A stretch of 64,000 nucleotides of DNA from Nitrospirillum sp034653355 (GTDB lineage: Bacteria > Pseudomonadota > Alphaproteobacteria > Azospirillales > Azospirillaceae): NCBI RefSeq assembly GCF_034653355.1, contig NZ_JAYEER010000003.1:620001-684000 (forward strand), given 5' to 3'. The notes below the pieces were generated by a model. That model was not told the origin of the DNA. It worked only from the letters and a program-made list of their open reading frames with translations, and searched no databases. The position numbers and the translations under genes are program-made. Of this stretch, positions 35,731-44,365 are shown piece by piece. Positions within the stretch are counted from its first letter, which is position 1. The number at the start of each line of letters is the position of its first letter.

Positions 35731-36315
35731 ATGAGTGTCGAGACGACCGCCCCCACGTTTCCCTTACAATTCAGCGGCATTCCCACCGGGTGGACCTATG
35801 GCGGCTTCTGGCGCCGGGCCCTCGCAGCCGTCATTGATGGCCTGATCCTGTTCGTGGCCTCGCTGGCCTTGGCCGTGGCGTTCGACTATCCGCTGGCGCC
35901 CACGACGGCGGCCGGGTCTGGAACGTCGCCGGGCACCCTTTTGGCCTTGCCCACGGCGGCGGTGGTCAACATCGCGTTATACCTGAGCTACCACACGCTG
36001 TTTGTCGCCAGCAGCATGCGGGCGACGCCGGGCAAGCGCTTTATGAGCCTGGTGGTGGGCCGGCCCGATGGCGGGCGGGTGGGGCTGGGCCTCGCCTTCG
36101 CCCGCACCGGCGTGCAGGAGCTGCTGACCCTGCCGCTGATCCTGTTACAGTCCCAGGCCAAGTCGGCGCCCGTGCTGTACATGGTGGTGGTGGTGATCGT
36201 CTGCGTAGCGATTCTGGTCAACTACCTGATGGTGGCCTTCACCGACCAGAAAACCGCCGGCCATGATCGCATCTGCGGCACCCGGGTGTTCAAGACCCCG
36301 GACGAGGGAGTATGA
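35731..36315 (+). CDS. RDD family membrane protein
   Basis: A 194-aa integral membrane protein of the RDD family. The first helix starts YGGFWRRALAAVIDGLILFV, with the Arg and Asp of the RDD signature, and the second conserved segment is ATPGKRFMSLVVG. Three to four hydrophobic helices are visible. ATG 35731 is chosen because GAGGGG lies just upstream. The family function is poorly defined, with transport or membrane assembly roles proposed. Confidence 0.88.
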   Translation: MSVETTAPTFPLQFSGIPTGWTYGGFWRRALAAVIDGLILFVASLALAVAFDYPLAPTTAAGSGTSPGTLLALPTAAVVNIALYLSYHTLFVASSMRATPGKRFMSLVVGRPDGGRVGLGLAFARTGVQELLTLPLILLQSQAKSAPVLYMVVVVIVCVAILVNYLMVAFTDQKTAGHDRICGTRVFKTPDEGV

Positions 36316-36398
36316 CGCCCCACCTTCACGCTGGTTTTCCCCGCCCCCGCCGCTAAGGTTAATGCCTGCGGGGGAAGACCCGCGTGGAGGAAACGTGA

Positions 36399-37832
36399 AT
36401 GGCAATCAACAAGATGGCCGGTAAGACGGCAGGTGGCGCCGGGGCGGGCGACGAAGGGGTGCTGGCGCGTGGCGCCATCGCCTTCACCCGCTGGGCGGAA
36501 AAGTGGTTTCCCGACGCCTTCGTGTTCGTGGTCCTGGGCGTCATCATCGTCGCGGCCGGCAACCTGGCCACGGGCGCGCCGGTGGGTGCCGTCGCCACGG
36601 GCGTGGGCGACGGGTTCTGGTCCCTGATCCCCTTCACCATCCAGATGTCCATGGTGGTGATCACCGGCTATGTCGTGGCCAGCTCACCACCGGTGCTGCG
36701 CCTGATCGAATGGCTGGCGCGGGTGCCGGCCACCGGCCGGGGGGCGGTCGCCTTCACCGCCTTCGTCAGCATGGCGGCCTCTTACCTCAACTACGCCCTC
36801 AGCCTGGTGCTGGGCGCCCTGCTGGTGCGGGCGCTGGCCCGGCGCCAGGACATCCGCGTGGATTACCGCGCGGCGGGGGCGGCCGCCTATCTGGGCCTGG
36901 GCGCCACCTGGGCCCTGGGCCTCAGCTCCTCGGCCGCCATGCTGCAGGCCAACCCGGCCAGCCTGCCCAAGGCGGTGGCCGACATCACCGGCGTCATCCC
37001 CCTGAGCCAGACCATCTTCCTGTGGCAGTCCATGGTGATGGGGCTGGTGATCCTGGTGGCCTCCGTCGCCATCGCCTATTACTCCGCGCCCGGCGACGCG
37101 CGGGCCCGCACCGCCGCCGACCTGGGCGTGGACGTGACCGAAGCCGGCGGCCAGAAAGAGGAAGGCCCAGGCCGCCCCGGCGACTGGCTGGAGCTGACGC
37201 CCATCCTGCCGCTGGTCGTCGTGGCGCTGGGCGCCGGCTTCCTGGTGCATGAGTTCCAGAACAAGCCCGCCCTCGGCGTCATCTCCAACCTCAACACCTA
37301 CAACTTCTTCTTCATCATGCTGGGCCTGCTGCTGCACGGGCGGCTGCGCAGCTTCCTGAACGCGGTGTCGAAGGCCGTGCCCAGCACCGCCGGCGTGCTG
37401 ATCCAATTCCCCTTCTATGGCGCCATCGCCCAGTTGCTGACCCAGGTGCCGGGGTCGGACGGACAGTCCATCTCCCACCACCTGGCGCACCTGTTCGTCA
37501 GCCTGGCCGGCGGCGGCACCTTCCCCGTGGTCATAGGCGTTTATTCCGCCATCCTGGGTTTCCTGGTGCCGTCGGGCGGCGGCAAGTGGATCATCGAGGC
37601 GCCCTACGTGATGCAGGCCGCCATCGACGTGAACGCCCACAAGGGCTGGGCGGTGCAGGTCTACAACGCGGCCGAGGCCCTGCCCAACCTGATCAATCCC
37701 TTCTGGATGCTGCCGCTGCTGGGCGTGCTGGGCCTGAAGGCCAAGGATATCGTGGGCTTCAGCTTTACCCAGCTGCTGTTCCACCTACCTTTGGTGCTGT
37801 TCCTGTTGTGGCTGCTGGCACCGGCGGCCTGA
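36399..37832 (+). CDS. atoE: Short-chain fatty acid transporter (AtoE family)
   Basis: The 477-aa protein matches the AtoE short-chain fatty acid uptake family: RWAEKWFPDAFVFVVLGVII, IPFTIQMSMVVITGYVVASS and IYSAILGFLVPSGGGKWIIE-like segments (here VYSAILGFLVPSGGGKWIIE). About a dozen hydrophobic helices are visible. GGAGGAAA precedes the ATG. No acetoacetate CoA-transferase or thiolase gene is adjacent, so use of acetoacetate or butyrate is inferred from the family only. Confidence 0.9.
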   Translation: MAINKMAGKTAGGAGAGDEGVLARGAIAFTRWAEKWFPDAFVFVVLGVIIVAAGNLATGAPVGAVATGVGDGFWSLIPFTIQMSMVVITGYVVASSPPVLRLIEWLARVPATGRGAVAFTAFVSMAASYLNYALSLVLGALLVRALARRQDIRVDYRAAGAAAYLGLGATWALGLSSSAAMLQANPASLPKAVADITGVIPLSQTIFLWQSMVMGLVILVASVAIAYYSAPGDARARTAADLGVDVTEAGGQKEEGPGRPGDWLELTPILPLVVVALGAGFLVHEFQNKPALGVISNLNTYNFFFIMLGLLLHGRLRSFLNAVSKAVPSTAGVLIQFPFYGAIAQLLTQVPGSDGQSISHHLAHLFVSLAGGGTFPVVIGVYSAILGFLVPSGGGKWIIEAPYVMQAAIDVNAHKGWAVQVYNAAEALPNLINPFWMLPLLGVLGLKAKDIVGFSFTQLLFHLPLVLFLLWLLAPAA

Positions 37833-37888
37833 CAAGGCCGGCGGTCCGGTTGCAAGAATGCCGCAGGGTCGCCACTAAATTGAACGAG

Positions 37889-37918
37889 GGCGCCGGCATG
37901 GGCTATCCTGCCGGCGCC
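37889..37918. terminator. 10-bp hairpin after atoE
   Basis: GGCGCCGGCA (37889-37898) pairs perfectly with TGCCGGCGCC (37909-37918) around a 10-nt loop. It lies 57 nt after the atoE stop and 22 nt before the lipoprotein start, so it may be a terminator lacking a T-tract or a 5' UTR structure. Confidence 0.5.
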
Positions 37919-37939
37919 TCACCTTGCAGGGATATGCCC

Positions 37940-38368
37940 ATGAAGACCGCCGCCGTTCTGCTTCTCGGTTCAGTCCTTGTGGCGGGCTGCGCCACCCAGC
38001 CGCTGACCACCGAAGACGCCATCCACTACGCCGCCACCGTGGCGCCGGACGTCTATTCCGACACCTACATCCTGGATGTGGTGGCGACCGGCCGGCAGGA
38101 CGGCCGCATCTTCCTGAACTCGCAGGAGGATTATCGCGACCCGCACAATCTGTGCATCGAGATACTGCCCGGCGCCCTGCCCGCCTTCCGCCAAGCCTAC
38201 GGCCAGGACGCCGACGCCTATTTCAAGGGCCACCGCATCACCGTGCTGGGCGAGGCCCGGCGCGTGACCATCTGGTACGTGACACAGACCGGGGAACGCA
38301 CCGGCAAGTCCTATTACCAGACCCATATCGTGGTATCCGACCCGGACCAGATCAAGATCGAGTCCTGA
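37940..38368 (+). CDS. Small outer-membrane-type lipoprotein
   Basis: A 142-aa protein with a type II signal peptide: MKTAAVLLLGSVLVAGC has the lipobox LVAGC, so Cys17 would be lipidated. The mature part is a small beta-rich domain with no recognised family (IYVV-type strands, FKGHRITVLGEARRVTIWYV). ATG 37940 fits AGGGAT spacing better than ATG 37934. It lies between atoE and a GNAT gene on the same strand; the function is unknown. Confidence 0.8.
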   Translation: MKTAAVLLLGSVLVAGCATQPLTTEDAIHYAATVAPDVYSDTYILDVVATGRQDGRIFLNSQEDYRDPHNLCIEILPGALPAFRQAYGQDADAYFKGHRITVLGEARRVTIWYVTQTGERTGKSYYQTHIVVSDPDQIKIES

Positions 38369-38464
38369 CCGCTTCATCCCCCTCCATTCCGTCTGACGCC
38401 TTGCCAGGTCCGCGCCCTTTCGGGGAAGGTGGGCGCGGAACTTGGATGACGGAAGGATGCCTTC

Positions 38465-39088
38465 ATGGCGAATGCGGAAACGGCGGCGGTGCCCGCCCCC
38501 CCAATCATCCCCATCCTGGGCGACGGCGCCGTCATCCTGCGGCCGCTACGCCCGGACGACGTCGCCGCCCGGCTGGCTCTGGGCCGCGATCGGGATATCC
38601 ATCATCTGATGGGCTGGGACGGCAGCGGCGCGCCTGCGGGCTACACCCAAGCGGACGCCGACTTGTGGATGGCCGACCAGCTGAAGTTCCCGTACAGCTG
38701 GGCCATCGCCCTGCCGGAGCCAGGGGTGGAGGGGCTTGACGGCCCCCTACCCGACCGCATGATCGGCAGCGTGCGCCTGGGCGGCGTGAACGACGCGCTG
38801 GCACCGGGCCTGCGCACCGCCAGCTTAGGCATAGGCCTGCTGGATCCAGCCGTGCTGGACCGGGGGCTGGGCATGCGGACCATGCGCCTGCTGTTCCCCT
38901 ACGCCTTCGGCGCCCTGGGCCTGCACCGCATCGGGCTGAGGGTGCTGGCCATCAACACCCGTGCCATCCACTGCTATGAAAAGCTGGGATTCCGAATTGA
39001 GGGACGGGAACGGCAGACCTATTCCCTGTTGGGCCAATGGCACGACAGCCTGGTCATGGGCCTGCTGGCCGAGGAATACCGCCCCTAG
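38465..39088 (+). CDS. GNAT family N-acetyltransferase
   Basis: This 207-aa protein has the GNAT fold of the RimJ/RimL type: VILRPLRPDDVAARLALGRD at the start, LDRGLGMRTMRLLFPYAF (acetyl-CoA pyrophosphate loop, here with GLGMRT replacing the usual GxGxxG/A) and NTRAIHCYEKLGFRIEGRER at the end. GGAAGG precedes the ATG. It would acetylate an amine of a protein terminus or small molecule; the target is unknown. An IS element begins 57 nt downstream. Confidence 0.9.
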   Translation: MANAETAAVPAPPIIPILGDGAVILRPLRPDDVAARLALGRDRDIHHLMGWDGSGAPAGYTQADADLWMADQLKFPYSWAIALPEPGVEGLDGPLPDRMIGSVRLGGVNDALAPGLRTASLGIGLLDPAVLDRGLGMRTMRLLFPYAFGALGLHRIGLRVLAINTRAIHCYEKLGFRIEGRERQTYSLLGQWHDSLVMGLLAEEYRP

Positions 39089-39144
39089 GTGAAACCTAAA
39101 TCAAGGGCATGAGCGGAACAGCCCACGACCTTGAGGGGCTCTAA

Positions 39145-40452
39145 CAGGATGCGGAAAAACCCTTCCGTCTGAGTTCCTGTCGTGATTCGCTTCCTCATGA
39201 CGATGAGGAGGATGGGATGCGTGGCGGAGACATTCGGACGGAAGGCTTGTTTTCGTACGTGAGTTGCGAAGCGCGTGTTCCGCCAAGCCATCCGCTTCGG
39301 GTGATCCGGGCGATCTGTGACGAGGCGCTGGAGGTTTTGTCGCCGGACTTTGAGGCGATGTACGCGAAGGTGGGTCGTCCTTCGATCCCGCCGGAGAAGC
39401 TGCTGCGGGCGCTGCTGCTCCAGGCCTTCTATTCGATCCGGTCGGAGCGACAACTGATGGAGCAGATGGACTACAATCTGCTGTTCCGGTGGTTTGTCGG
39501 GTTGGCGATGGACGCCCCGGTTTGGGACGTGACGGTGTTCACCAAGAACCGTGAGCGGCTTCTTGGGGGTGACGTCGCGGCGAAGTTCCTGGGGGCGGTG
39601 GTGGCCCAGGCGCGAGGCCGGAACTTGCTGTCGGACGACCACTTCTCGGTGGATGGCACGCTGATCGAGGCTTGGGCGTCGATCAAGAGCTTCCGGCCCA
39701 AGGACGGCGGTGGCGAGCCGCCGGGTCCCGGTAGCAACGGGGAGCGCGACTTCCACGGGGAGAAGCGGTCCAACGAGACCCACGCCTCCACCACCGACCC
39801 CCAAGCCAAGCTGTACCGCAAGAGCGACGGTCAGCCATCACGCCTGGCCTACATGGGCCATGTGCTGATGGAGAACCGCAACGGCCTGGTGGTTGGCGCG
39901 ACGCTGACCCAAGCGACCGGCACTGCCGAACGCGAGGCGGCGTTGGCCCTGGTCGACGGGCTGAAGCCGACGCGGCGGATCACCTTGGGCGCCGACAAGG
40001 CCTTTGATGCGCGTGAGTTCGTCCGGGAACTGCGCGCCCGCAAGGTGACGCCGCATATCGCCCGGAATGACCATCTGACCAAGACCGGGGCGCGGCGCAC
40101 TTCCGCCATTGATGGACGCACCACCCGCCACCCCGGCTATGGCGTCTCCTTGCGTATCCGCAAGCGCATTGAGGAGGTCTTCGGCTGGATCAAGACCACC
40201 GGCGCCCTGCGCAAGACCCGCCACAAGGGAACCGATCGCGTCGGCTGGGCCTTCATGCTGACCGCCGCCGCCTACAACCTCGTCAGGCTGCCAAAGCTGA
40301 TGATGGCCGCCTGACCATATCCGGACTCCGCCTTCAAACGGCGGTATCCGGGGAAGATGGCCACAAAAGCGGCCCGTAGCCTCTTGATCAAGCCTTCAAT
40401 CGGCTTGGCTCATGGGGAAAGGGGCCTTAACGCTCCATTCTTCCGCACCCTG
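39145..40452 (+). mobile_element. Complete IS5-family insertion sequence, 1308 bp
   Basis: The ends are imperfect inverted repeats CAGGATGCGGAAAAAC (left, 39145-39160) and ATTCTTCCGCACCCTG (right, 40437-40452), matching at 13 of 16 positions. A CTAA direct repeat flanks the element (39141-39144 and 40453-40456), matching the YTAR target pattern of IS5-type elements. One intact transposase gene fills it. The right-hand copy of the target repeat provides the stop codon of the glutathione peroxidase gene. Confidence 0.88.
39217..40314 (+). CDS. IS5-family transposase
   Basis: A 365-aa DDE transposase. An N-terminal DUF772-type domain (RPSIPPEKLLRALLLQAFYS, LLFRWFVGLAMDAPVWDVTV) precedes the catalytic core, with Asp in SVDGTLIEAWASIKSF, Asp in LGADKAFDAREFV and Glu in RIRKRIEEVFGWIKTTGALR. 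All three catalytic residues and the full length are present, so it is probably active. GAGGAGGATGGG precedes the ATG. Codon use is similar to the host, suggesting long residence in related genomes. Confidence 0.95.
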   Translation: MRGGDIRTEGLFSYVSCEARVPPSHPLRVIRAICDEALEVLSPDFEAMYAKVGRPSIPPEKLLRALLLQAFYSIRSERQLMEQMDYNLLFRWFVGLAMDAPVWDVTVFTKNRERLLGGDVAAKFLGAVVAQARGRNLLSDDHFSVDGTLIEAWASIKSFRPKDGGGEPPGPGSNGERDFHGEKRSNETHASTTDPQAKLYRKSDGQPSRLAYMGHVLMENRNGLVVGATLTQATGTAEREAALALVDGLKPTRRITLGADKAFDAREFVRELRARKVTPHIARNDHLTKTGARRTSAIDGRTTRHPGYGVSLRIRKRIEEVFGWIKTTGALRKTRHKGTDRVGWAFMLTAAAYNLVRLPKLMMAA

Positions 40453-40935
40453 CTAAACGCCCAAGGCCGCCTGGATCGCTTTCTCCAGCTTCTCGGGCTT
40501 GGCCACCGGCGGATAACGCTTCACCCGGCCGTCCTTACCCACCAGGAACTTGGTGAAGTTCCATTTGATGGATTTGCTGCCCAGGAAGCCCCGGGCGCGG
40601 CCCTTCAGATGCTCATACAGAGGCTCGGCCTTGTCGCCGTTGACCTCGACCTTGGCCAGCACCGGGAAGGTCACGTCATAGGTCAGGGAACAGAAGTTCT
40701 GGATTTCCTGGGCGTCGCCCGGTTCCTGCTGCCCGAACTGGTTGCAGGGGAAACCCAGGATGACCAGGCCCTGGTCCTTGTACTTGCGGTACAGGGCTTC
40801 CAGCCCCTTGTACTGCGGGGTGAAGCCACACTTGCTGGCGACATTGACCACCAGCACGACCTTGCCCTTGAAGGCCGCCATGTCCACCGGGGCGCCGGTC
40901 GCGTCCCGCACCGTATAATCGTAAACCGTGGCCAT
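40453..40935 (-). CDS. Glutathione peroxidase (Cys type)
   Basis: A 160-aa thioredoxin-fold peroxidase. The catalytic Cys36 is in NVASKCGFTPQY, Gln70 in GFPCNQFGQQEPG, and Trp in IKWNFTKFLV, making the Cys-Gln-Trp catalytic set. It uses Cys instead of selenocysteine, as bacterial enzymes do. The ATG at 40935 follows a long non-coding open stretch. The stop codon TAG lies inside the CTAA target repeat of the adjoining IS, so the gene remains intact although the element sits at its very end and separates it from its former terminator. Confidence 0.93.
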   Translation of the reverse strand: MATVYDYTVRDATGAPVDMAAFKGKVVLVVNVASKCGFTPQYKGLEALYRKYKDQGLVILGFPCNQFGQQEPGDAQEIQNFCSLTYDVTFPVLAKVEVNGDKAEPLYEHLKGRARGFLGSKSIKWNFTKFLVGKDGRVKRYPPVAKPEKLEKAIQAALGV

Positions 40936-41046
40936 GGCCTTCCCCCCGTGTCGTCTGGCGGGAAGGCCCCAAGGTCCAGCGCCCTGGGATTCCCGATTGT
41001 TCCCCAAGGCTACAGGATGGATTATATTGTGCGCAAGGTAATTTGA

Positions 41047-41424
41047 TTACACCAGCATATTGACGGCGCTGATCTGCCCGCCCTGGCCGCTGGCGTCGCT
41101 GGCATCGCTGTCGTTACCCGCCCCCGAGCCATCCTTGGCCGACGACCCACTGCTTGCCGACTGGGTGGCCGGCGTGGTCGTCGTCGTCGTGGAACCGTCG
41201 GAATAGGTGACGGTGGTGGTGGTCGAGCCGTCCGGCGCCGTGGTGGTGACGGTGCTGGTCACCGTCTTGGTGGCGGAGCTGCCGCTGGCCGCCCCGGCGC
41301 TGTCGGAGGACGCGGCGGATGACGACGACGCCGAGGAGGACGCGCTGCTCGACGTGGCCCCGCCGCCCTGCAGCAGGGAGCTGAGCGAGACGGTCATGTT
41401 GGTGCCGGACGAAATGCTGGTCAT
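41047..41424 (-). CDS. Ser/Thr-rich low-complexity protein
   Basis: A 125-aa hypothetical protein. After MTSISSGTNMTVSLSSLLQG comes a Ser/Ala block, then an alternating Thr/Val section (TKTVTSTVTTTAPDGSTTTT) and a C-terminal Gly/Ser/Asp stretch ending AVNMLV. There is no signal peptide or recognised domain. A GGGGGAT ribosome site precedes the ATG. The start and end are ordered, while the centre would be disordered. It could be a short secreted or cell-surface protein exported by a non-Sec route, but nothing shows this. Confidence 0.6.
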   Translation of the reverse strand: MTSISSGTNMTVSLSSLLQGGGATSSSASSSASSSSAASSDSAGAASGSSATKTVTSTVTTTAPDGSTTTTVTYSDGSTTTTTTPATQSASSGSSAKDGSGAGNDSDASDASGQGGQISAVNMLV

Positions 41425-41657
41425 GGCGATGATCCCCCGAGACATGAAACAGGCGCAGGGCGGAGTCCCTGCGGGAGTGGCGGGGCCAGGGTGATGCCGC
41501 CCCCGGCCCGCCGCCAGCGACAAGAGGGCATGCGGCCCGCTTGCAAATCGCGCGACAGCCTTAGGCCTGTCCGCCGTTGCGGAAGGCAACAGTTCGCACC
41601 ACTGCGATGAAATGATCGGCACGGGCGGCGGATACGCATGGCGACCGCTCCTCGCGC

Positions 41658-41683
41658 ACGCTATATTCATCAAAATATAGCGT
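41658..41683. promoter_or_regulatory. Mo-box (ModE-binding site) before modA
   Basis: ACGCTATATT (41658-41667) and AATATAGCGT (41674-41683) form a perfect 10-bp inverted repeat with a 6-nt spacer (CATCAA). The CGCTATAT...ATATAGCG pattern is the known alphaproteobacterial Mo-box bound by molybdate-loaded ModE. It lies 27 nt upstream of the modA start, so ModE binding would block initiation when molybdate is plentiful. Confidence 0.9.
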
Positions 41684-41710
41684 CGACTTGGAACGCGAGG
41701 GGGCAAGAAA

Positions 41711-42526
41711 ATGCATGAGACGTTGAATTGGCGGATGCTGGGCCGGATGGCGGCGAGCATGGCAGTCATGGTGATGATGGGCCTGGGCACCGCCCCCGCC
41801 CGGGCGCAGGGAGGCGGCCCCCTGGTGTTCGCCGCCGCCAGCCTGAAGAACGCGCTGGACAACGCCAACGCCGCCTACGTCGCCGGCGGCGGGGCCAAGG
41901 CCACCATCACCTATGCCGCCAGTTCCGCGCTGGCCAAGCAGATCGAGGCCGGCGCCCCCGCCGACGTCTTCATCTCGGCCGACGAGGATTGGATGGACTA
42001 TCTGGCTGGCAAGGGCCTGATCCAGCCCACCACCCGCCGTGATTTGCTGGGCAACGATTTGGTGTTGGTGGCCACCGCCGACAGCAAAACCACCCTCGAG
42101 ATCAAACAGGGTTTCGCCCTGGATCAGGCGCTGGACGCGGCGCAAAAGGGTGGTCGCCTGGCCGTCGGCGACCCAACCGCCGTGCCCGCCGGCAAGTACG
42201 CCAAGGCCGCCCTGCAAAAGCTGGGCGCCTGGGATAAGGTGCAGGACCGCCTGGCCCCGGCGGAGAATGTGCGCGCTGCCCTGGCCCTGGTGGCCCGGGG
42301 CGAGGCGCCATTCGGCATCGTCTACAAGACCGACGCGGTGGCGGAGCCGGGCGTGCGCATCGTCGCCACCTTCCCGGTCGACAGCCACGCCCCCATCCTC
42401 TATCCCATCGCCCTGGCCAAGGACAGCACCAGCGCCCAGGCGCGGGTGTTCCTGGAATTCGTGGCCAGCCCCCAGGCGCGCCCCCTGTTCGAGGCCCAGG
42501 GTTTCACCGTACTGTCGGCGAAGTGA
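41711..42526 (+). CDS. modA: Molybdate ABC transporter, periplasmic binding protein
   Basis: A 271-aa binding protein with a Sec signal peptide (MLGRMAASMAVMVMMGLG, cleavage near APARAQ). Ligand-contact segments are VFAAASLKNALDNAN and ITYAASSALAKQIEAGAPAD with VFISADEDWMD; the tail AVPAGKYAKAALQKLGAWD is typical of ModA. GAGGGGGC precedes the ATG. First gene of modABC, under a Mo-box. Confidence 0.95.
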   Translation: MHETLNWRMLGRMAASMAVMVMMGLGTAPARAQGGGPLVFAAASLKNALDNANAAYVAGGGAKATITYAASSALAKQIEAGAPADVFISADEDWMDYLAGKGLIQPTTRRDLLGNDLVLVATADSKTTLEIKQGFALDQALDAAQKGGRLAVGDPTAVPAGKYAKAALQKLGAWDKVQDRLAPAENVRAALALVARGEAPFGIVYKTDAVAEPGVRIVATFPVDSHAPILYPIALAKDSTSAQARVFLEFVASPQARPLFEAQGFTVLSAK

Positions 42527-42549
42527 CCCCGCCTGACCAATCGGCATCC

Positions 42550-43263
42550 ATGAACAATCTTAGCGGCCTTCTAGGCTTTGGCCCGGACGAGGTGGCCGCC
42601 ATCCAGCTCAGCCTGAAGGTTGCCATTTGGGCCACCCTGGCGGCATTGCCTCCCGGCATCGCTGTGGCCCTGGCGCTGGCCCGCGGCCGGTTCTGGGGGC
42701 GCGATCTGCTGAACGGCATCGTCCACCTGCCCCTGATCCTGCCGCCGGTGGTGACGGGCTATGCCCTGCTGCTGCTGATGGGACGGCAGGGCTGGCTGGG
42801 GAAGCCGCTGTCCAGCATCGGCATCGTCTTCGCGTTCAACTGGACGGGGGCGGCCCTGGCCGCCGGGGTCATGGGCTTCCCCCTGATGGTGCGGGCCATC
42901 CGCCTGTCCATCGAGGCGGTGGACACCAGGCTGGAGCAGGCGGCCGGCACCCTGGGCGCCCCGCCCCTGTGGGTGTTCGCCACGGTGACCCTGCCCCTGA
43001 TGCTGCCCGGCGTGCTGGCGGGGGCGGTGCTGGCCTTCGCCAAGGCCCTGGGCGAATTCGGCGCCACCATCACCTTCGTCTCCAACATCCCCGGCCGCAC
43101 CCAGACCCTATCGGGCGCCATCTACGCCTATACCCAGTCGCCCGGCGGCGACGCCGGCGCGCTGCGCCTGGTGGCGGTGTCAGTAGCGCTGTCACTGATG
43201 GCGTTGCTGCTATCGGAGGCGCTGGCGCGCAGCGTCAGCCGGCGTATCGGTGGGGTGTCGTGA
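42550..43263 (+). CDS. modB: Molybdate ABC transporter permease
   Basis: The 237-aa permease has five to six hydrophobic helices and the EAA loop (EQAAGTLGAPPLWVFATVTL) that contacts the ATPase. HLPLILPPVVTGYALLLLMG is a ModB hallmark. ATG 42550 is preferred, although GTG 42523 overlapping the modA stop is in frame. Its stop overlaps the modC start by one base. Confidence 0.94.
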   Translation: MNNLSGLLGFGPDEVAAIQLSLKVAIWATLAALPPGIAVALALARGRFWGRDLLNGIVHLPLILPPVVTGYALLLLMGRQGWLGKPLSSIGIVFAFNWTGAALAAGVMGFPLMVRAIRLSIEAVDTRLEQAAGTLGAPPLWVFATVTLPLMLPGVLAGAVLAFAKALGEFGATITFVSNIPGRTQTLSGAIYAYTQSPGGDAGALRLVAVSVALSLMALLLSEALARSVSRRIGGVS

Positions 43264-44357
43264 TGGCCGCGCCCGCCTCCCTCGACCTGGACGTCACCCT
43301 GCGCCAGGGTGCGTTCGACCTGCAGGCGCAGGTGACGGCCGGCCGGGGCCTGACCGTGCTGTTCGGCCAGTCAGGCTCGGGCAAAAGCACCCTGATCGAC
43401 CTGGTGGCGGGGCTGAAGCGGCCCGACCGGGGGCGCATCGCCGTGGATGGCGTGCCGCTGGTGGATACCGGGGCCGGCCTGTGGCTGCCGCCCCACCGCC
43501 GCCGCGTCGGCTATGTCTTCCAGGAGGCGCGGCTGCTGCCCCACCTGACGGTGCGGCAGAATCTGCTGTACGGTCGCTGGTTCGCCCGCCGCCACCTGAC
43601 GCGCGACGCCCCGACGCTGGAGTTGGTGACCGAGTTGTTGGGCATCGCGCATCTGCTCGCCCGCCGGCCCGCCGGCCTGTCAGGGGGCGAAAAGGCGCGC
43701 GTGGCCTTGGGCCGCGCCCTGCTGGCCGCCCCGCGCATCCTGCTGATGGATGAGCCGCTGGCGGCCTTGGACGAGGCGCGCAAAGGCGAGATCCTGCCCT
43801 ATTTGGAACGGCTGCGCGACCACGGCGGACTGCCCATCCTCTACGTCACCCACGCCGTCGCGGAGGTGGCACGCCTGGCCACGACGGTGGTGATGGTGGA
43901 CCAGGGCCGGGTGCGCGCCGTGGGTGCGCCCGCCACCCTGTGGTCCCGCCCCGATCTGATGGACCTGACCGGCGGGGCGGAGGCCGGGTCGCTGTTGGAC
44001 GCCGTGGTGGCGAACCGCACGGGCGACGGCCTGTTCCAACTGGACACCGCCGCCGGCCGCATCCTGGTGCCCCATCTGCCCGCTTATCTGACACCGGGCG
44101 CCCGCACCCGCCTGCGCATTCCTGCCCGAGACGTGCTGCTGTCCGACAGGGCACCGCAGGGCCTGTCGGCCCTGAACATCCTTCCCGGCATCGTCGCCGA
44201 CGTACGGGAGGACGCGGACGGCAGCCGCGTGGTGCGCCTGGACTGCGTGGGCGCCCCGGTGCTGGCCCGCGTCACCCGCACCAGCGCGGACGCGCTGGGC
44301 ATCGCGGCGGGCCAGCCCCTGTGGGCCATCGTCAAGGCGGTGGCGCTCGGTAGTTGA
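43263..44357 (+). CDS. modC: Molybdate ABC transporter ATPase
   Basis: A 364-aa ATPase: Walker A GQSGSGKST at residues 35-43, Q-loop VFQEARLLPHL, signature LSGGEKARVALGRALL at 139-154 and Walker B ILLMDEPLAALDEAR. The C-terminal third is a Mop/TOBE domain (GLSALNILPGIVADV) typical of ModC that binds oxyanions. It is translationally coupled to modB and convergent with modE (8-nt gap). Confidence 0.95.
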   Translation: MAAPASLDLDVTLRQGAFDLQAQVTAGRGLTVLFGQSGSGKSTLIDLVAGLKRPDRGRIAVDGVPLVDTGAGLWLPPHRRRVGYVFQEARLLPHLTVRQNLLYGRWFARRHLTRDAPTLELVTELLGIAHLLARRPAGLSGGEKARVALGRALLAAPRILLMDEPLAALDEARKGEILPYLERLRDHGGLPILYVTHAVAEVARLATTVVMVDQGRVRAVGAPATLWSRPDLMDLTGGAEAGSLLDAVVANRTGDGLFQLDTAAGRILVPHLPAYLTPGARTRLRIPARDVLLSDRAPQGLSALNILPGIVADVREDADGSRVVRLDCVGAPVLARVTRTSADALGIAAGQPLWAIVKAVALGS

Positions 44358-44365
44358 GTGTCCCT

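Noticed and set aside
41200..41400. CRISPR-like or tandem DNA repeat in the Ser/Thr-rich gene
   Set aside because: The repetition is from codons for Ser, Thr and Ala; no regular unit length or spacers.
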